Shown here: positions 15,854-25,144 of the stretch, piece by piece
Layout: each line of letters begins with the position of its first letter
Numbering within the stretch: position 1 is the stretch's first letter
Program-made: the position numbers and the translations under genes
Origin: Arcobacter aquimarinus
GTDB taxonomy: Bacteria; Campylobacterota; Campylobacteria; Campylobacterales; Arcobacteraceae
Reading direction: 5' to 3'
Assembly (NCBI RefSeq): GCF_013177635.1
Contig: NZ_CP030944.1
Coordinates: 1,860,001 to 1,924,000 of the forward strand
DNA: 64,000 bases
The notes under the pieces: generated by a model
What the model was told of the DNA's origin: nothing
Databases searched by the model: none
Seen by the model: the letters and a program-made list of their open reading frames with translations, nothing else

Positions 15854-16513
15854 TTATTTTAATACAACTTTTATATCATTCATACTTCTAAAATCTATAA
15901 ACTCATTTAACAAATAAACAAGCTGTATAACTTCACTATTTTTCATTCTTATACAACCACTTGATTCATAAGAACCTATTGTTTTTTCATCTATTGTTCC
16001 ATGAATTCTAAAAGTATCTTTTCCATCAACTTTGTGGGTTAAGTTTATTTTTGCAGAACCCATATAATTCAACTTATGACCTGCTGGTACTACTTTTGGT
16101 AAATCTATTCCTCTTTTTTTAAAACTCTGTATTGTATCAGCAGTTGGATACCAAAGAGGATTTAAAGCAATAGAAGTAATCTGCCCTACTCCTAAAGGTT
16201 TTTTTATATTTTTTTTTGCTGTCGAAACCTTATAAGTTTTTAATTTTTTTGTACCCTTATCATTTTTTCCTTTTACATACATCATATTTTTTGAAGAATC
16301 AACTTCAATAATGAGTGTTTTGTAAGCGCCTGTTTCTGATAAAAGATTATTCACTTTTTTAAAAGTGCTAAATTTAGGAGTATATCTATCCAATATTTTT
16401 GTACCAACTGCACTAAACTCTTTAAAATATTTATCTTCTAAAGAATCAGCAAATAAAAATGAATAAAAAAGAGTCGAAAAAACTAAAACTTTTTTAATCA
16501 CTTGTTGCCTCAT
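15854..16513 (-). CDS. L,D-transpeptidase (YkuD family), exported
   Basis: An N-terminal signal peptide (KKVLVFSTLFYSFLFA) directs the 219-residue protein to the periplasm. The catalytic region shows IHGTID followed by ESSGCIRMKN, the HxxG...SxGC(I/V)R motif with the nucleophile Cys. Such enzymes form 3-3 crosslinks in peptidoglycan, attach lipoproteins or act as carboxypeptidases that shape curved cells; which applies here is not visible. Its start overlaps the end of a small lipoprotein gene by 20 bases. Confidence 0.88.
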   Translation of the reverse strand: MRQQVIKKVLVFSTLFYSFLFADSLEDKYFKEFSAVGTKILDRYTPKFSTFKKVNNLLSETGAYKTLIIEVDSSKNMMYVKGKNDKGTKKLKTYKVSTAKKNIKKPLGVGQITSIALNPLWYPTADTIQSFKKRGIDLPKVVPAGHKLNYMGSAKINLTHKVDGKDTFRIHGTIDEKTIGSYESSGCIRMKNSEVIQLVYLLNEFIDFRSMNDIKVVLK

Positions 16514-16661
16514 TTATACCTTTTTTAACAGATTTATAGACTTTATTTGAAGTATCTTTTGTAACTCCCCATGCAACTTTACTATCTTTTTTAATTCCCA
16601 TCCAAGTTGCACAACCTTGAAAAGAGAATATAAGAATAACTAATAATAGAATTTTTATCAT
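16494..16661 (-). CDS. Small entericidin-like lipoprotein (55 residues)
   Basis: ATG at 16661 (with GGAGT upstream on this strand) opens a 55-residue frame ending TAA at 16494. It starts MIKILLLVILIFSFQGCATW, a lipoprotein signal with Cys17 as the lipidation site, followed by a short amphipathic helix (WGVTKDTSNKVYKSVKKG), much like entericidins. It overlaps the L,D-transpeptidase gene by 20 bases. Small lipoproteins beside L,D-transpeptidases invite the idea of a wall-anchored lipoprotein, but that is only suggested by position. Confidence 0.7.
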   Translation of the reverse strand: MIKILLLVILIFSFQGCATWMGIKKDSKVAWGVTKDTSNKVYKSVKKGINEATSD

Positions 16662-16779
16662 TACTTAACTCCTTGAAAATCCAATCTATTCTTGAAGTTA
16701 TATCATAAATTTAATTAAGTATTTTGAAGATTTTATTTAATCTGAATTTGGATACAATTGCCAAAAAATTAGGATTATT

Positions 16780-17931
16780 ATGTATAAACAAATAGAGACT
16801 TCTTTATGTCACATAGCAAAATTTGCCCCTTTTGATGATGTTAGTGGAGCATCACATTTTCCCATTTATAATACTGGAACTTTTGATTTAAAAAAACAAA
16901 AAGGTGATAAAATCTATGATTATACAAGAAGTGATAATCCAACACGTGAAGTTTTAGAAAATCTGTTTACTCATGTAGAAAATGGAGCTGGTTGTGTTTG
17001 TACACATACTGGAATTGCTTGTGTTTCACTTTTATTTGAAACTGTTTTAAAGGCAAATTCTCAAGTTTTAGTAGAAGCTGATTGTTATGGTGGAACATTT
17101 AGATTACTTAAAATTTTTAAAGAAAAATACAATATTCAAGTTCATTTTGCAAATTTTTGCGATGAAGATATGATTGAACATATCTTAAAAACTCATAATA
17201 TTGATTTAGTTTTATGCGAAAGCCCAACAAATCCTGGACTTAAAATAATTGATTTAGAACTTATTGCAAATTTATCTCATAAATATGATGCTTTATTTGC
17301 AGTTGATAATTCACTTGCAACTTTTATTTCTCAAAGACCTTTAGATTTTGGAGCTGATTTTTCACTTTTTTCAACAACAAAATATATAAGTGGTCACGGT
17401 AGTGTTGTTGCAGGAGCAATAGTTGCTAAAACAAAAGAGTTAAGTGAACAAATTCATTATTATGCAAATGCTCATGGAAGAAGCCAAAATCCAATGGATG
17501 TTTTTTTAATCTCTTTAGGAATTCCAACTTTAAAAATCAGAATGATTGAGCATGAAAAAAACTCTATTTTAATTGCAAATTATCTTGAAAAACAAGATTA
17601 TATAAAAAAAGTAACTCATCCAGCACTTCCATCACATCCACAATATGAGTTGGCAAAAAAACAGATGAAGTATATTCCTGGAGTTTTTTGTGTTGATTTT
17701 ACAAGCGTGGAATTAGCTGAAAAGTTTATAGAAAATACAAAAATCTTTGGTGAAAAATGCTCTTTTGGAAGTCCTGATAGTAGAGTTGAAATTCCTGCAA
17801 AAATTTCCCATGCAAGTTTTTCAAAAGAAGAGTTAAAAGCTATTGGAATAAGTGATAGTACAGTTCGATTTTCTATTGGATTAGAAAGTGTTGAAGATTT
17901 AATAAAAGATATAGAACAAGCAGTAAAATAA
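16780..17931 (+). CDS. Trans-sulfuration family PLP enzyme (cystathionine gamma-synthase / O-acylhomoserine type)
   Basis: The 383-residue enzyme is full length for the Cys/Met metabolism PLP family. TRSDNPTREVLE, ESPTNPGLKIID, VDNSLAT and the PLP lysine Lys201 in STTKYISGHG are visible; the C-terminus (STVRFSIGLESVEDLI) is standard. Members join or split sulfur-containing amino acids (cystathionine gamma-synthase or lyase, O-acetylhomoserine sulfhydrylase); the exact reaction is not clear from sequence. The next gene, a related enzyme, begins 1 base after its stop codon, so the pair is an operon. Confidence 0.88.
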   Translation: MYKQIETSLCHIAKFAPFDDVSGASHFPIYNTGTFDLKKQKGDKIYDYTRSDNPTREVLENLFTHVENGAGCVCTHTGIACVSLLFETVLKANSQVLVEADCYGGTFRLLKIFKEKYNIQVHFANFCDEDMIEHILKTHNIDLVLCESPTNPGLKIIDLELIANLSHKYDALFAVDNSLATFISQRPLDFGADFSLFSTTKYISGHGSVVAGAIVAKTKELSEQIHYYANAHGRSQNPMDVFLISLGIPTLKIRMIEHEKNSILIANYLEKQDYIKKVTHPALPSHPQYELAKKQMKYIPGVFCVDFTSVELAEKFIENTKIFGEKCSFGSPDSRVEIPAKISHASFSKEELKAIGISDSTVRFSIGLESVEDLIKDIEQAVK

Positions 17932-17932
17932 A

Positions 17933-19432
17933 ATGAATAAAGAGATTTTTAGTCATATTCCTTGCGGACAAACTTTACCACAAAATAATATTCATGCGGT
18001 ATCTGTATCAATGCCCTCTTTACAAGATGTGATTGACTATGAAGAGCAAACCCCTGAAATTTTAGAAAAAATAACTGTTGCATATCCAAGATTTATAATG
18101 CATCCATATTTAAAACTTTTAGCAAAATATTTAAAAGAAAAATACAAAATAAGTGATTCTTACGAAGTAGTTCTTTTAAGTTCAAAAAAAGCTGTAGAAG
18201 TGGTAAGTAGTAAATATTTTATCCATAACAAAATAGAAATAAATGAGCCATTTGGGGTTATTTTAGTTCAAAATGGGACTTCTCAACTGCAAAAAGTTTT
18301 AAAATTTATTCAACATGTGGGATACAATCTCTCTTCAAGATTGGCTGAAGATTATTTATATAAAGTTGGAATCATTTCTAAACTTCATCAAGAAAACTTA
18401 GAAGAAAAAACTAAAGCAAAAGAGATTTTAATTTCAAATTTAGCAACAGCTTACAAACAACCTACAAAAAACATCTGTTTAAATCCTTCTGGTATGAATT
18501 CTATGTATTGTGTTCTAAAAGGTTTAAAAGATATTCAAGCAAAAAATTCAAGAACTATTTTAGTTCAATTAGGATGGCTTTATCTTGATACTATGAATAT
18601 TGTAAATCACTATTTTGAAGAGAACAAAATCTTTCATGATATTTCAAAACTTGATTTATTAGAAGAGTTTTTGAAAAAAGATGGATTAAAAGTATCTGCA
18701 ATAGTTACAGAAATTCCTACAAATCCACTTGTTCAAACAGTTGATTTAGAAAAACTAAAAAATCTTTGTAAAACCTATAGTATTCCTTTGGTTATTGATT
18801 CAACTTTTGCAACTCCATATAATTTGGATTTAAATGCTTATGCTGATATTTATGTGGAATCTTTAACAAAATTTGCTTGTGGAAATGCTGATGTTTTAAT
18901 GGGTGCAATTATTTTAAATGAAACTTCTAAAATTTCTTTTATTTCACAAGAGTTTTTTAAACACTGCGATGAACCATATATAAAAGATATTCAAAGAATG
19001 GCTTTTCAAATTAAAGATTATAAAAAAAGAGTAAAAAAAATCTCTTCAAACACAAAAAAACTGGTTGAATACTTTAAAACAGCTTCTTTTATAGATGAAA
19101 TTTTTTATTGTTTACAAGAAAAATATGCAACTAATTATAAAAAATTGATGATAGATGAAGAGTCTATTTGTGGAATTGTTTCTGTTACATTTAAAAAAGA
19201 TTTTCAAAAAGTTTATGATAATTTAAACTTTGCAAAAGGTCCAAGCCTTGGAACTGAATTTACTCTTTTGATGCCTTATACTTATTTGGCTCATTATGAT
19301 TTAATAACTTCAAAAGAAGGTAATAAGTTTTTAGAAAAAATTTCACTTCCTATAAATCTTATTAGAATTTCTGTTGGTACTGAAAATATAGAAGAGATAA
19401 TAAAAGAGTTTGAAAAAATAAATTTTATTTAA
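17933..19432 (+). CDS. Trans-sulfuration family PLP enzyme with N-terminal extension
   Basis: At 499 residues this is about 110 longer than its upstream paralogue. The extra N-terminal segment (IPCGQTLPQNNIHAVSVSMPS, split, and YEEQTPEILEKITVAYPRF) resembles that of fungal-type cystathionine gamma-synthases. The catalytic part has TEIPTNPLVQTVDL, IDSTFATPYNL, PLP-binding Lys313 in SLTKFACGNADV and a C-terminus LIRISVGTENIEEI. Together with the previous gene it likely converts activated homoserine to cystathionine or homocysteine in methionine synthesis. The division of labour is inferred. Confidence 0.82.
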   Translation: MNKEIFSHIPCGQTLPQNNIHAVSVSMPSLQDVIDYEEQTPEILEKITVAYPRFIMHPYLKLLAKYLKEKYKISDSYEVVLLSSKKAVEVVSSKYFIHNKIEINEPFGVILVQNGTSQLQKVLKFIQHVGYNLSSRLAEDYLYKVGIISKLHQENLEEKTKAKEILISNLATAYKQPTKNICLNPSGMNSMYCVLKGLKDIQAKNSRTILVQLGWLYLDTMNIVNHYFEENKIFHDISKLDLLEEFLKKDGLKVSAIVTEIPTNPLVQTVDLEKLKNLCKTYSIPLVIDSTFATPYNLDLNAYADIYVESLTKFACGNADVLMGAIILNETSKISFISQEFFKHCDEPYIKDIQRMAFQIKDYKKRVKKISSNTKKLVEYFKTASFIDEIFYCLQEKYATNYKKLMIDEESICGIVSVTFKKDFQKVYDNLNFAKGPSLGTEFTLLMPYTYLAHYDLITSKEGNKFLEKISLPINLIRISVGTENIEEIIKEFEKINFI

Positions 19433-19689
19433 ACTCTTCAAACATTAAATTAACAATTAAAGTTTAAAATTCCACAAAATGGTCAATATCTAAATAAATA
19501 CCAACCTATATTATTTGATAAATTTCAGTCTGCTCCTACTAATTTTTGACAAAATTATCTTCTTACTTAAAATTTTTGACCATTTTTATTCTCTCTTTTT
19601 CAATAACATAAAATTAACAAAGTAGCAATAACATAGCATTTAGTTTTTACCTAAAAGTAAAAAACCAAAATTTATATAAGGAGAAAAAA

Positions 19690-21033
19690 ATGGAACAAAT
19701 TGGAATGTTTCCACTTTTTTATTTTCCAGAAATCGGCACTGCGTGGATTATGGGAATAACTGGAACAATTCATATCTTAGCATCTCACACATCTGTTGGA
19801 GCTGCACTATTATTTGCTTTTTTAGCACATAAAGCTTATAAAGAAGATAGACCTGAATTGTATGAATATATGAAAAAATATGGGATGTTTTTACTTATTT
19901 TTTCTTATGTGGTAGGTTCAATTACAGGTCCGGGGATTTGGTACACAGCAACTGCAGCTAGTCCTAGAGGAATTAGTGCTTTAATTCACAACTTTGTTTG
20001 GGTTTGGGCAACTGAGTGGGTATTTTTTGTGTTTGAAGTAGTTGGAGTTTTTGCACTTGTTTATTTTATAAATAAAATAGATAGAAAAACTCACCTAAAA
20101 CTCACTTATGCTTTTGCTTTAGCTTCTGTTGGAACTCTGTTTTTAATCATTGGAATTATTAGTTTTATGATGTGGCCAGGAAATGATGCTTTTTATCAAA
20201 CAGGTTCTGTTAGTGATGCTTTTTTTGGACTTACAACTTTCCCTCACCTATTCTTAAGAATAGGATTTATGATTTTAATGTCTGGGGTTATTGGACTTAT
20301 TATTGCCTCATCATTAGGTGATAAAGAGTTAAAGAATGAACTAATAAGAAAAATGGGAATTACAAGTTTTATTGGTGGATTTATAACCGTTATCTGTTTT
20401 ATGTGGTATATGACAACAATTCCTGAAAATGCAAAAATATTATTAAGCATCTATATGCCAGATATTATGACTACAAAAGTAGTTTTAGTAGTATTATTTT
20501 CAACTTATTTTGCAATAGCTGTTTTAAAACCAAACTTTATAAATAGACCATTTGCTATTGTTATGTTATTTGTTATAGCTATTTTTGGATTATGGCCTGG
20601 AGAAAAACTAAGAGAGAGTATTAGAAAACCTTATGTTGTGGGACAATACGTTTATAGTAATCAAATTATGGGAAGAGATGTTCCTGGAAAAAATATTAAA
20701 AATGAAGTTGAAATTATTGAAAAACATGGATTATTAAAAGTAAATCCTTGGATTCCAGATAGATTAAAAACTATCACACCTGAAAATAAATTAGAAGTTG
20801 GAGAACTTCTTACAAAAATCGCTTGTTCAAATTGTCATTCCCTTGAAACTACTGGAAAATATAGACCTCTATTAAAGAATTTTGTTGGTCAAGATAAAGA
20901 GATGATTAAAACATTTATGCAATATTCACTAGCAACTGGTGCAATCCCTTATATGCCAAAAATCAGCCTTCCTGAAGAAGAGTTTGATGCAATAGCACAA
21001 TGGATTGAATCACAATTACCAAAGGAGAAATAA
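19690..21033 (+). CDS. Cytochrome bd oxidase-like subunit I (CydA-like) fused to a cytochrome c domain
   Basis: The 447-residue protein has about nine membrane helices. Early motifs GTIHILASHTSVGAALL (a helix His) and ATEWVFFVFEVVG (acidic residues in a helix) recall CydA. From about residue 370 a periplasmic monohaem cytochrome c domain follows, with CSNCH at 379-383 and a probable axial Met in YMPKI. Family knowledge: CydA-like proteins bind haems of a quinol or cytochrome c oxidase. The long Q-loop of true CydA is not evident, so the electron donor may be cytochrome c rather than quinol. The partner gene follows 2 bases later. Confidence 0.75.
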   Translation: MEQIGMFPLFYFPEIGTAWIMGITGTIHILASHTSVGAALLFAFLAHKAYKEDRPELYEYMKKYGMFLLIFSYVVGSITGPGIWYTATAASPRGISALIHNFVWVWATEWVFFVFEVVGVFALVYFINKIDRKTHLKLTYAFALASVGTLFLIIGIISFMMWPGNDAFYQTGSVSDAFFGLTTFPHLFLRIGFMILMSGVIGLIIASSLGDKELKNELIRKMGITSFIGGFITVICFMWYMTTIPENAKILLSIYMPDIMTTKVVLVVLFSTYFAIAVLKPNFINRPFAIVMLFVIAIFGLWPGEKLRESIRKPYVVGQYVYSNQIMGRDVPGKNIKNEVEIIEKHGLLKVNPWIPDRLKTITPENKLEVGELLTKIACSNCHSLETTGKYRPLLKNFVGQDKEMIKTFMQYSLATGAIPYMPKISLPEEEFDAIAQWIESQLPKEK

Positions 21034-21035
21034 TA

Positions 21036-22229
21036 ATGGATGCAGAAATTTTAAATCTACTTAGAGACCCAGCAGGAGTCCCTTTTTATCCTGTTGTTTT
21101 TCAAGGTTTATATATTTTAACTTGGGCTTTACATGCTTTATTTGTATTTTTATCTTTAGGAACTATGGGTTTATCTTTATATGGTGGACTAAGACAAAAA
21201 AATGATAATAACTGGAAAATATTAACAGCACATTTATTACAAACTGGAAAAATTAGTGTTTCATTATTGATTGTTTTAGGAGTTGCTCCATTGCTATTTA
21301 CGCAAGTTATTTATGATCCAAATTGGTACACAATAAATACTTTATCAGGACTTTGGGTTGTTATATTTATTTATTGTTTATTAGTAGGTTATAGTATGTA
21401 TTATTGGTACTATTATGCAAATAAAAAACAAAGTTCAACAAGTAGTTTTATAGGACTTATATCTTTTTTACTTTTAGTTTTTTGTGGATTAATTATGCAT
21501 GTATTTTCTGTTCAAGTAATTCAACCTGATAAATGGATGCAATGGTATGCTCCAAATGGAGTTGTTGATACTTCTGGAACAAATTTTCATATTGAAAATA
21601 TTAGATATATATTTTTCATATTTTTAAGTATTCCAGTTGTTGGACTTTTTTTACAAAACTATAGTGATTTTTTACAATCAAACAAAAACTTTGATGAAAA
21701 ATTTATAACTTATACTAGAAATCTAGGAACAAAAATAGCTATATTTGGACTTATTTTAAGTTTAGTTCTTTTTGTTTTATGGACATTTTCAATAGATAAA
21801 TTGACTGATATTTTATCTATTGTAATTTATATCTCTTTTATAGCTTTAATTTTATTGGCTAAAAATCTTAAAAATAGTTATATTATAACTTTGATTTTTC
21901 TTGTTCTTTTACTTTTAATTTCAGGTTTTAGAGAATATATCAGATATAACATTATGAATAATATTGGTTATGACATTTATTCTTATCCATTAAATATTGA
22001 GTGGGCTTCAATTACAATGTTTGTTCTTACTTTTGTATCTTTGGGTGGAGTTGGTGTTACTTTTATCGCTTCAATGGCTTGGAAAGTTGGAAAAAACAAT
22101 GGTTATTTTGATGCTTCAAAAGATAAAGCTGTTACAACTATGGCAAATATGCTTTTATGGATTTTATCTATTTGGTGTATTGTATATTTTGCGTGGGGAT
22201 TTTATACTCTGTTTAAAAACAGTTTATAA
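21036..22229 (+). CDS. Second CydA-like membrane subunit
   Basis: The 397-residue protein has about ten predicted membrane helices and begins PFYPVVFQGLYILTWALHALFVFLSLG, similar in layout to the first helices of its upstream neighbour (His in the first helix, Gly-rich end). It lacks the cytochrome c domain and does not look like CydB. A CydA plus CydA' pairing is known for divergent bd-family enzymes of the OR-N type. Translation is tightly coupled (2-base gap, AAGGAG upstream). A strong terminator ends the operon. Confidence 0.7.
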   Translation: MDAEILNLLRDPAGVPFYPVVFQGLYILTWALHALFVFLSLGTMGLSLYGGLRQKNDNNWKILTAHLLQTGKISVSLLIVLGVAPLLFTQVIYDPNWYTINTLSGLWVVIFIYCLLVGYSMYYWYYYANKKQSSTSSFIGLISFLLLVFCGLIMHVFSVQVIQPDKWMQWYAPNGVVDTSGTNFHIENIRYIFFIFLSIPVVGLFLQNYSDFLQSNKNFDEKFITYTRNLGTKIAIFGLILSLVLFVLWTFSIDKLTDILSIVIYISFIALILLAKNLKNSYIITLIFLVLLLLISGFREYIRYNIMNNIGYDIYSYPLNIEWASITMFVLTFVSLGGVGVTFIASMAWKVGKNNGYFDASKDKAVTTMANMLLWILSIWCIVYFAWGFYTLFKNSL

Positions 22230-22230
22230 A

Positions 22231-22258
22231 AAAAGGAGAAGTTTTAACTTCTCCTTTT
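22231..22258. terminator. Rho-independent terminator between convergent genes
   Basis: AAAAGGAGAAGTT (22231-22243) and AACTTCTCCTTTT (22246-22258) are exact complements; the real loop will open a few pairs. It lies between the oxidase operon and the convergent response regulator gene and has A and T tracts on both sides. Confidence 0.85.
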
Positions 22259-22262
22259 AGAT

Positions 22263-22925
22263 TTAAATATTTATTTTATAACCATTAGTTCTATTTGAAA
22301 CTATTATATCATTTCCTATTAATTGTCTGATTTTGTGAATATGAAACCTAATTGAACCATTTTTTGAACTACTATTAGCTGGATAAACTCCATTTTCTAA
22401 ATCTTCTGAAGAGACAAAATAACCTCTAAACTTTAAAAGATAATCTAAAATCAATAAGGGTTTTTCACCTAAAATAACCTCATTCTTATTTATCAAAACT
22501 TTTTTTGTAAAAATTTTATATTCTATATTATTTTTTAAATAAATTGAATCAGAATAAACTTTAAATTGTCTTCTAATAAGTGCTTTTATACGTAATATTA
22601 TCTCTTGCTCATCTATATTTTTTATAATACATTCATCACAACCAGATAAAAAAGATGGTTTTATAATGTTGGGAATTGAAGCAATTACCATTTTCATAGT
22701 CATATCTTTATATTCATTTAATAATTGAATTAATTGAAATCTAGGAAGTGATTTTTCATTTATATTTATTAAATATAAATCATATAAGTTATTATAAATA
22801 CATTCCAAGAATTCATTATTATTAGTACAAACATCTACATAAAAATCATTATTTTTGAGAATTTCAATAATTTGAAAATTCAAATTATCATCACTTTCTA
22901 AAACTAAAATCCTTAATGTGTTCAA
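22263..22925 (-). CDS. OmpR-type response regulator with altered phosphorylation site
   Basis: The 220-residue protein has an N-terminal receiver (LRILVLESDDN, acidic pocket present) and a C-terminal winged helix (FRGYFVSSEDLENGVYP, SIRFHIHKIRQLIG, TNGYKINI). In the receiver, the aspartate that normally follows 'DLILL' is Asn54 (DLYLININ; codon AAT at 22766-22764), so ordinary phosphorylation is unlikely. The conserved Lys is kept (ECIIKN). No kinase gene is adjacent. It probably works as a phosphorylation-independent regulator, as some atypical OmpR proteins of Campylobacterota do. Confidence 0.87.
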   Translation of the reverse strand: MNTLRILVLESDDNLNFQIIEILKNNDFYVDVCTNNNEFLECIYNNLYDLYLININEKSLPRFQLIQLLNEYKDMTMKMVIASIPNIIKPSFLSGCDECIIKNIDEQEIILRIKALIRRQFKVYSDSIYLKNNIEYKIFTKKVLINKNEVILGEKPLLILDYLLKFRGYFVSSEDLENGVYPANSSSKNGSIRFHIHKIRQLIGNDIIVSNRTNGYKINI

Positions 22926-23029
22926 ATATTTTCTCCATTTTCATAATAAATTAGATTTTAGAATAAATCTATTAATTATCTGTTAGTTGAAAAATTATAA
23001 AATCGGAAAAAATTTGATAAGAAGAAAAA

Positions 23030-23587
23030 ATGATTAAACAAGCGCAAAAAAATAATATCACAAATATCTCAACTCTGATTTTTGATGCAATTCATAATAT
23101 AGCAAATACTTTAACAGGTGAAAATGAAGAAAATAAAATATTAGAAACTTTAGATTTTTATATCAAAATGGATATAAATAGATTAAGTTACAATAATATT
23201 TGGGTCTATGAAATAGAAAATCAAACAGTTGGTTTAATTCTTGCTTATAATTCAAATGATATAGAAAAACTTGATGCACCAATACTTGAACACTTAAAAA
23301 CAAAAAATATCTTTTTAGACTCTTTTGAAAAAGAGTCTTTTGCTGATGAATTTTATATAGATACAGTTAGTGTTTTAGAAAATTTTCAAGGGAAAGGAAT
23401 AGCAAAAGAGTTGTTTATGTTTATTGAAAATAAAGCAGAACAATTAGGTTTTAAAAAATTATCTTTATTGGTTGATTTTGAAAATCCAAAAGCTTTAACT
23501 TTATATGAAAAATTAGGTTTTGAAAAAAATGATATACTCAAAGTTTCAGGAAGTAATTTTTATCATATGATAAAAAAATTATATTAA
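23030..23587 (+). CDS. GNAT family N-acetyltransferase
   Basis: The 185-residue protein shows the acetyl-CoA motif VLENFQGKGIAKELF (Q-x-x-G-x-G/A at about residues 122-131) and the motif B region LYEKLGFEKND. Such enzymes acetylate amines, antibiotics or protein N-termini; no substrate can be read from the sequence. It stands alone, divergent from the response regulator gene. Start ATG 23030 follows AGAAGAAAAA, a weak ribosome site. Confidence 0.88.
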   Translation: MIKQAQKNNITNISTLIFDAIHNIANTLTGENEENKILETLDFYIKMDINRLSYNNIWVYEIENQTVGLILAYNSNDIEKLDAPILEHLKTKNIFLDSFEKESFADEFYIDTVSVLENFQGKGIAKELFMFIENKAEQLGFKKLSLLVDFENPKALTLYEKLGFEKNDILKVSGSNFYHMIKKLY

Positions 23588-23683
23588 AGAGAGAATTTGA
23601 ACTTCACTGTAACAAACTTTATATCAATTAGAAAATGTTTTTTAAAAGATTATAATGTTTGTGTTTACAGTGATGAATAATCC

Positions 23684-25144
23684 TTAGATAGTTATACTAA
23701 AAAATAGTAAAAGAGCTAAAATAAACATAAAAATTGGTGAAACTATTTCTAAAATATTTACCAATTTTTTTGATTTTTGCGATACTTTATGAATTGAAAC
23801 TCCCAAAAAAGATGAAGCAAAAATCACAACTGCCATACCAAGACTAATACTAACACTAGCTAAAATCACAGCAAAATAAGTTTCTAATAAAAAAGCATAA
23901 ACAAAAAGTAAAACTGTTCCTGGGCAAGGAATAATACCTGCACTTAAAACAAAAAGTAAATCTTGTTTTTTGCTTCTTGGTTTTATTAAAACTAGATTTT
24001 GTTGAGCTGTTTTTACAAAGTTTAAATTTTTATTTGGTTTTATATCAAATCTTGCTTGATTTAAAGGAACACAACAAGAACAACTATTTGATTTTTTACT
24101 AAGTTTTCTATACAAAATATATAAAGCCAAAAACATAATAATCAAAGCACTAAAATTTGTAATATACAAAATAGAGTCTTGCATAAATCTATTCATAACA
24201 CTTTGAAGTACAAAAACGGAAAACATAACTAAAATAAATGCTCCTATTATATGAATAAAAGCTGTTCCTAAAGAGATTAAAAAGGCTTCAAAATATGAAC
24301 TCTTAAAAGAAGAAAAATATGAAAATGCCAAGGCTTTTCCATGTCCTGGACCAAGTGAATGAATAATTCCATAAATAAACGATGCCATAAGTAAAAAAAT
24401 AAGTGCAAATTTATCTTCACCCTTTTGAATTTTTACTAAATACTCTTTTATTGTTTGATTAAATTTTTCTAAAAGATTTTCATTTTTTACAAGATGTTCT
24501 TCTTTTTGTTTTTCGACAAGTTTTTCCTCTTTAACAACTTTTTTATTTTCTTGAATAATCTCTTCTTTTTTATCTTCTTGAACTTTTAAATTTGGAGCAT
24601 CAATTGTAAAAATAACTTCATTTATATTTGTTTGTTTTGAAATTTTATAAGGAATATATAATAATTGTTTTATATCTTCAAAAATTATTGAAAAATACTC
24701 TTCTTCATCAACTATTTTTATATATAAAATATTTTTATCATAAATTTTATAATTCAAATCAATATTATATTCAAAACTCAAAGCAAAATCTTTTAAATTT
24801 AATCTATAATTTTTCACCTCAAAGGGTAAAGATTTTTCATTTATTTTATTATCATAAGAAATTGTAGTTAAGAAATTTTTTGGTTTTAAGTAATCAATCA
24901 AAGCATTTTCAATTAATTTTAACTCTTTTTCATCAAAAGTTGCATCAAGATTTAAATCATAAATTTTTAGTAACTCTTTTGTAAATTCACTTGGAAAAGA
25001 CCAAGTTACTTTTAGAGTTTTTATATATTCTTTATCTGCTTTTATTTGGGTTGACACATGAGTTTTTGGAGAATAAATAGAACATAAAGAGCACCCAAAA
25101 AGGAGACTCTTTAAAAATAAAAATATTAGTAGATATCTAATCAT
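23684..25144 (-). CDS. DUF1007 plus NicO-type nickel/cobalt (metal) transporter
   Basis: The 486-residue protein combines a signal-like start and a periplasmic DUF1007-like domain (to about residue 180), a charged coiled linker (about 185-235) and a NicO/RcnA membrane domain with five or six helices, HSLGPGHGKALAFSY near 255 and GTAFIHIIGAF near 285. A cytoplasmic loop has SCSCC, a possible metal site. It is co-translated with the znuA-like gene (4-base overlap, ATGA). Substrate may be zinc or nickel; the neighbours argue for zinc. Confidence 0.82.
   Translation of the reverse strand: MIRYLLIFLFLKSLLFGCSLCSIYSPKTHVSTQIKADKEYIKTLKVTWSFPSEFTKELLKIYDLNLDATFDEKELKLIENALIDYLKPKNFLTTISYDNKINEKSLPFEVKNYRLNLKDFALSFEYNIDLNYKIYDKNILYIKIVDEEEYFSIIFEDIKQLLYIPYKISKQTNINEVIFTIDAPNLKVQEDKKEEIIQENKKVVKEEKLVEKQKEEHLVKNENLLEKFNQTIKEYLVKIQKGEDKFALIFLLMASFIYGIIHSLGPGHGKALAFSYFSSFKSSYFEAFLISLGTAFIHIIGAFILVMFSVFVLQSVMNRFMQDSILYITNFSALIIMFLALYILYRKLSKKSNSCSCCVPLNQARFDIKPNKNLNFVKTAQQNLVLIKPRSKKQDLLFVLSAGIIPCPGTVLLFVYAFLLETYFAVILASVSISLGMAVVIFASSFLGVSIHKVSQKSKKLVNILEIVSPIFMFILALLLFFSITI

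Noticed and set aside
19480-19585. Inverted repeat AAAATGGTCAA / TTGACCATTTT before the oxidase operon
   Set aside because: The arms are about 90 bases apart in AT-rich DNA and one lies within a repeated AATTTTTGAC word; too weak to call an operator or terminator.
23590-23675. Imperfect inverted repeat CACTGTAACAAAC / GTTTGTGTTTACAGTG between the GNAT and NicO genes
   Set aside because: Loop is long and the stem is bulged with no T-run; may be an accidental or weak terminator.
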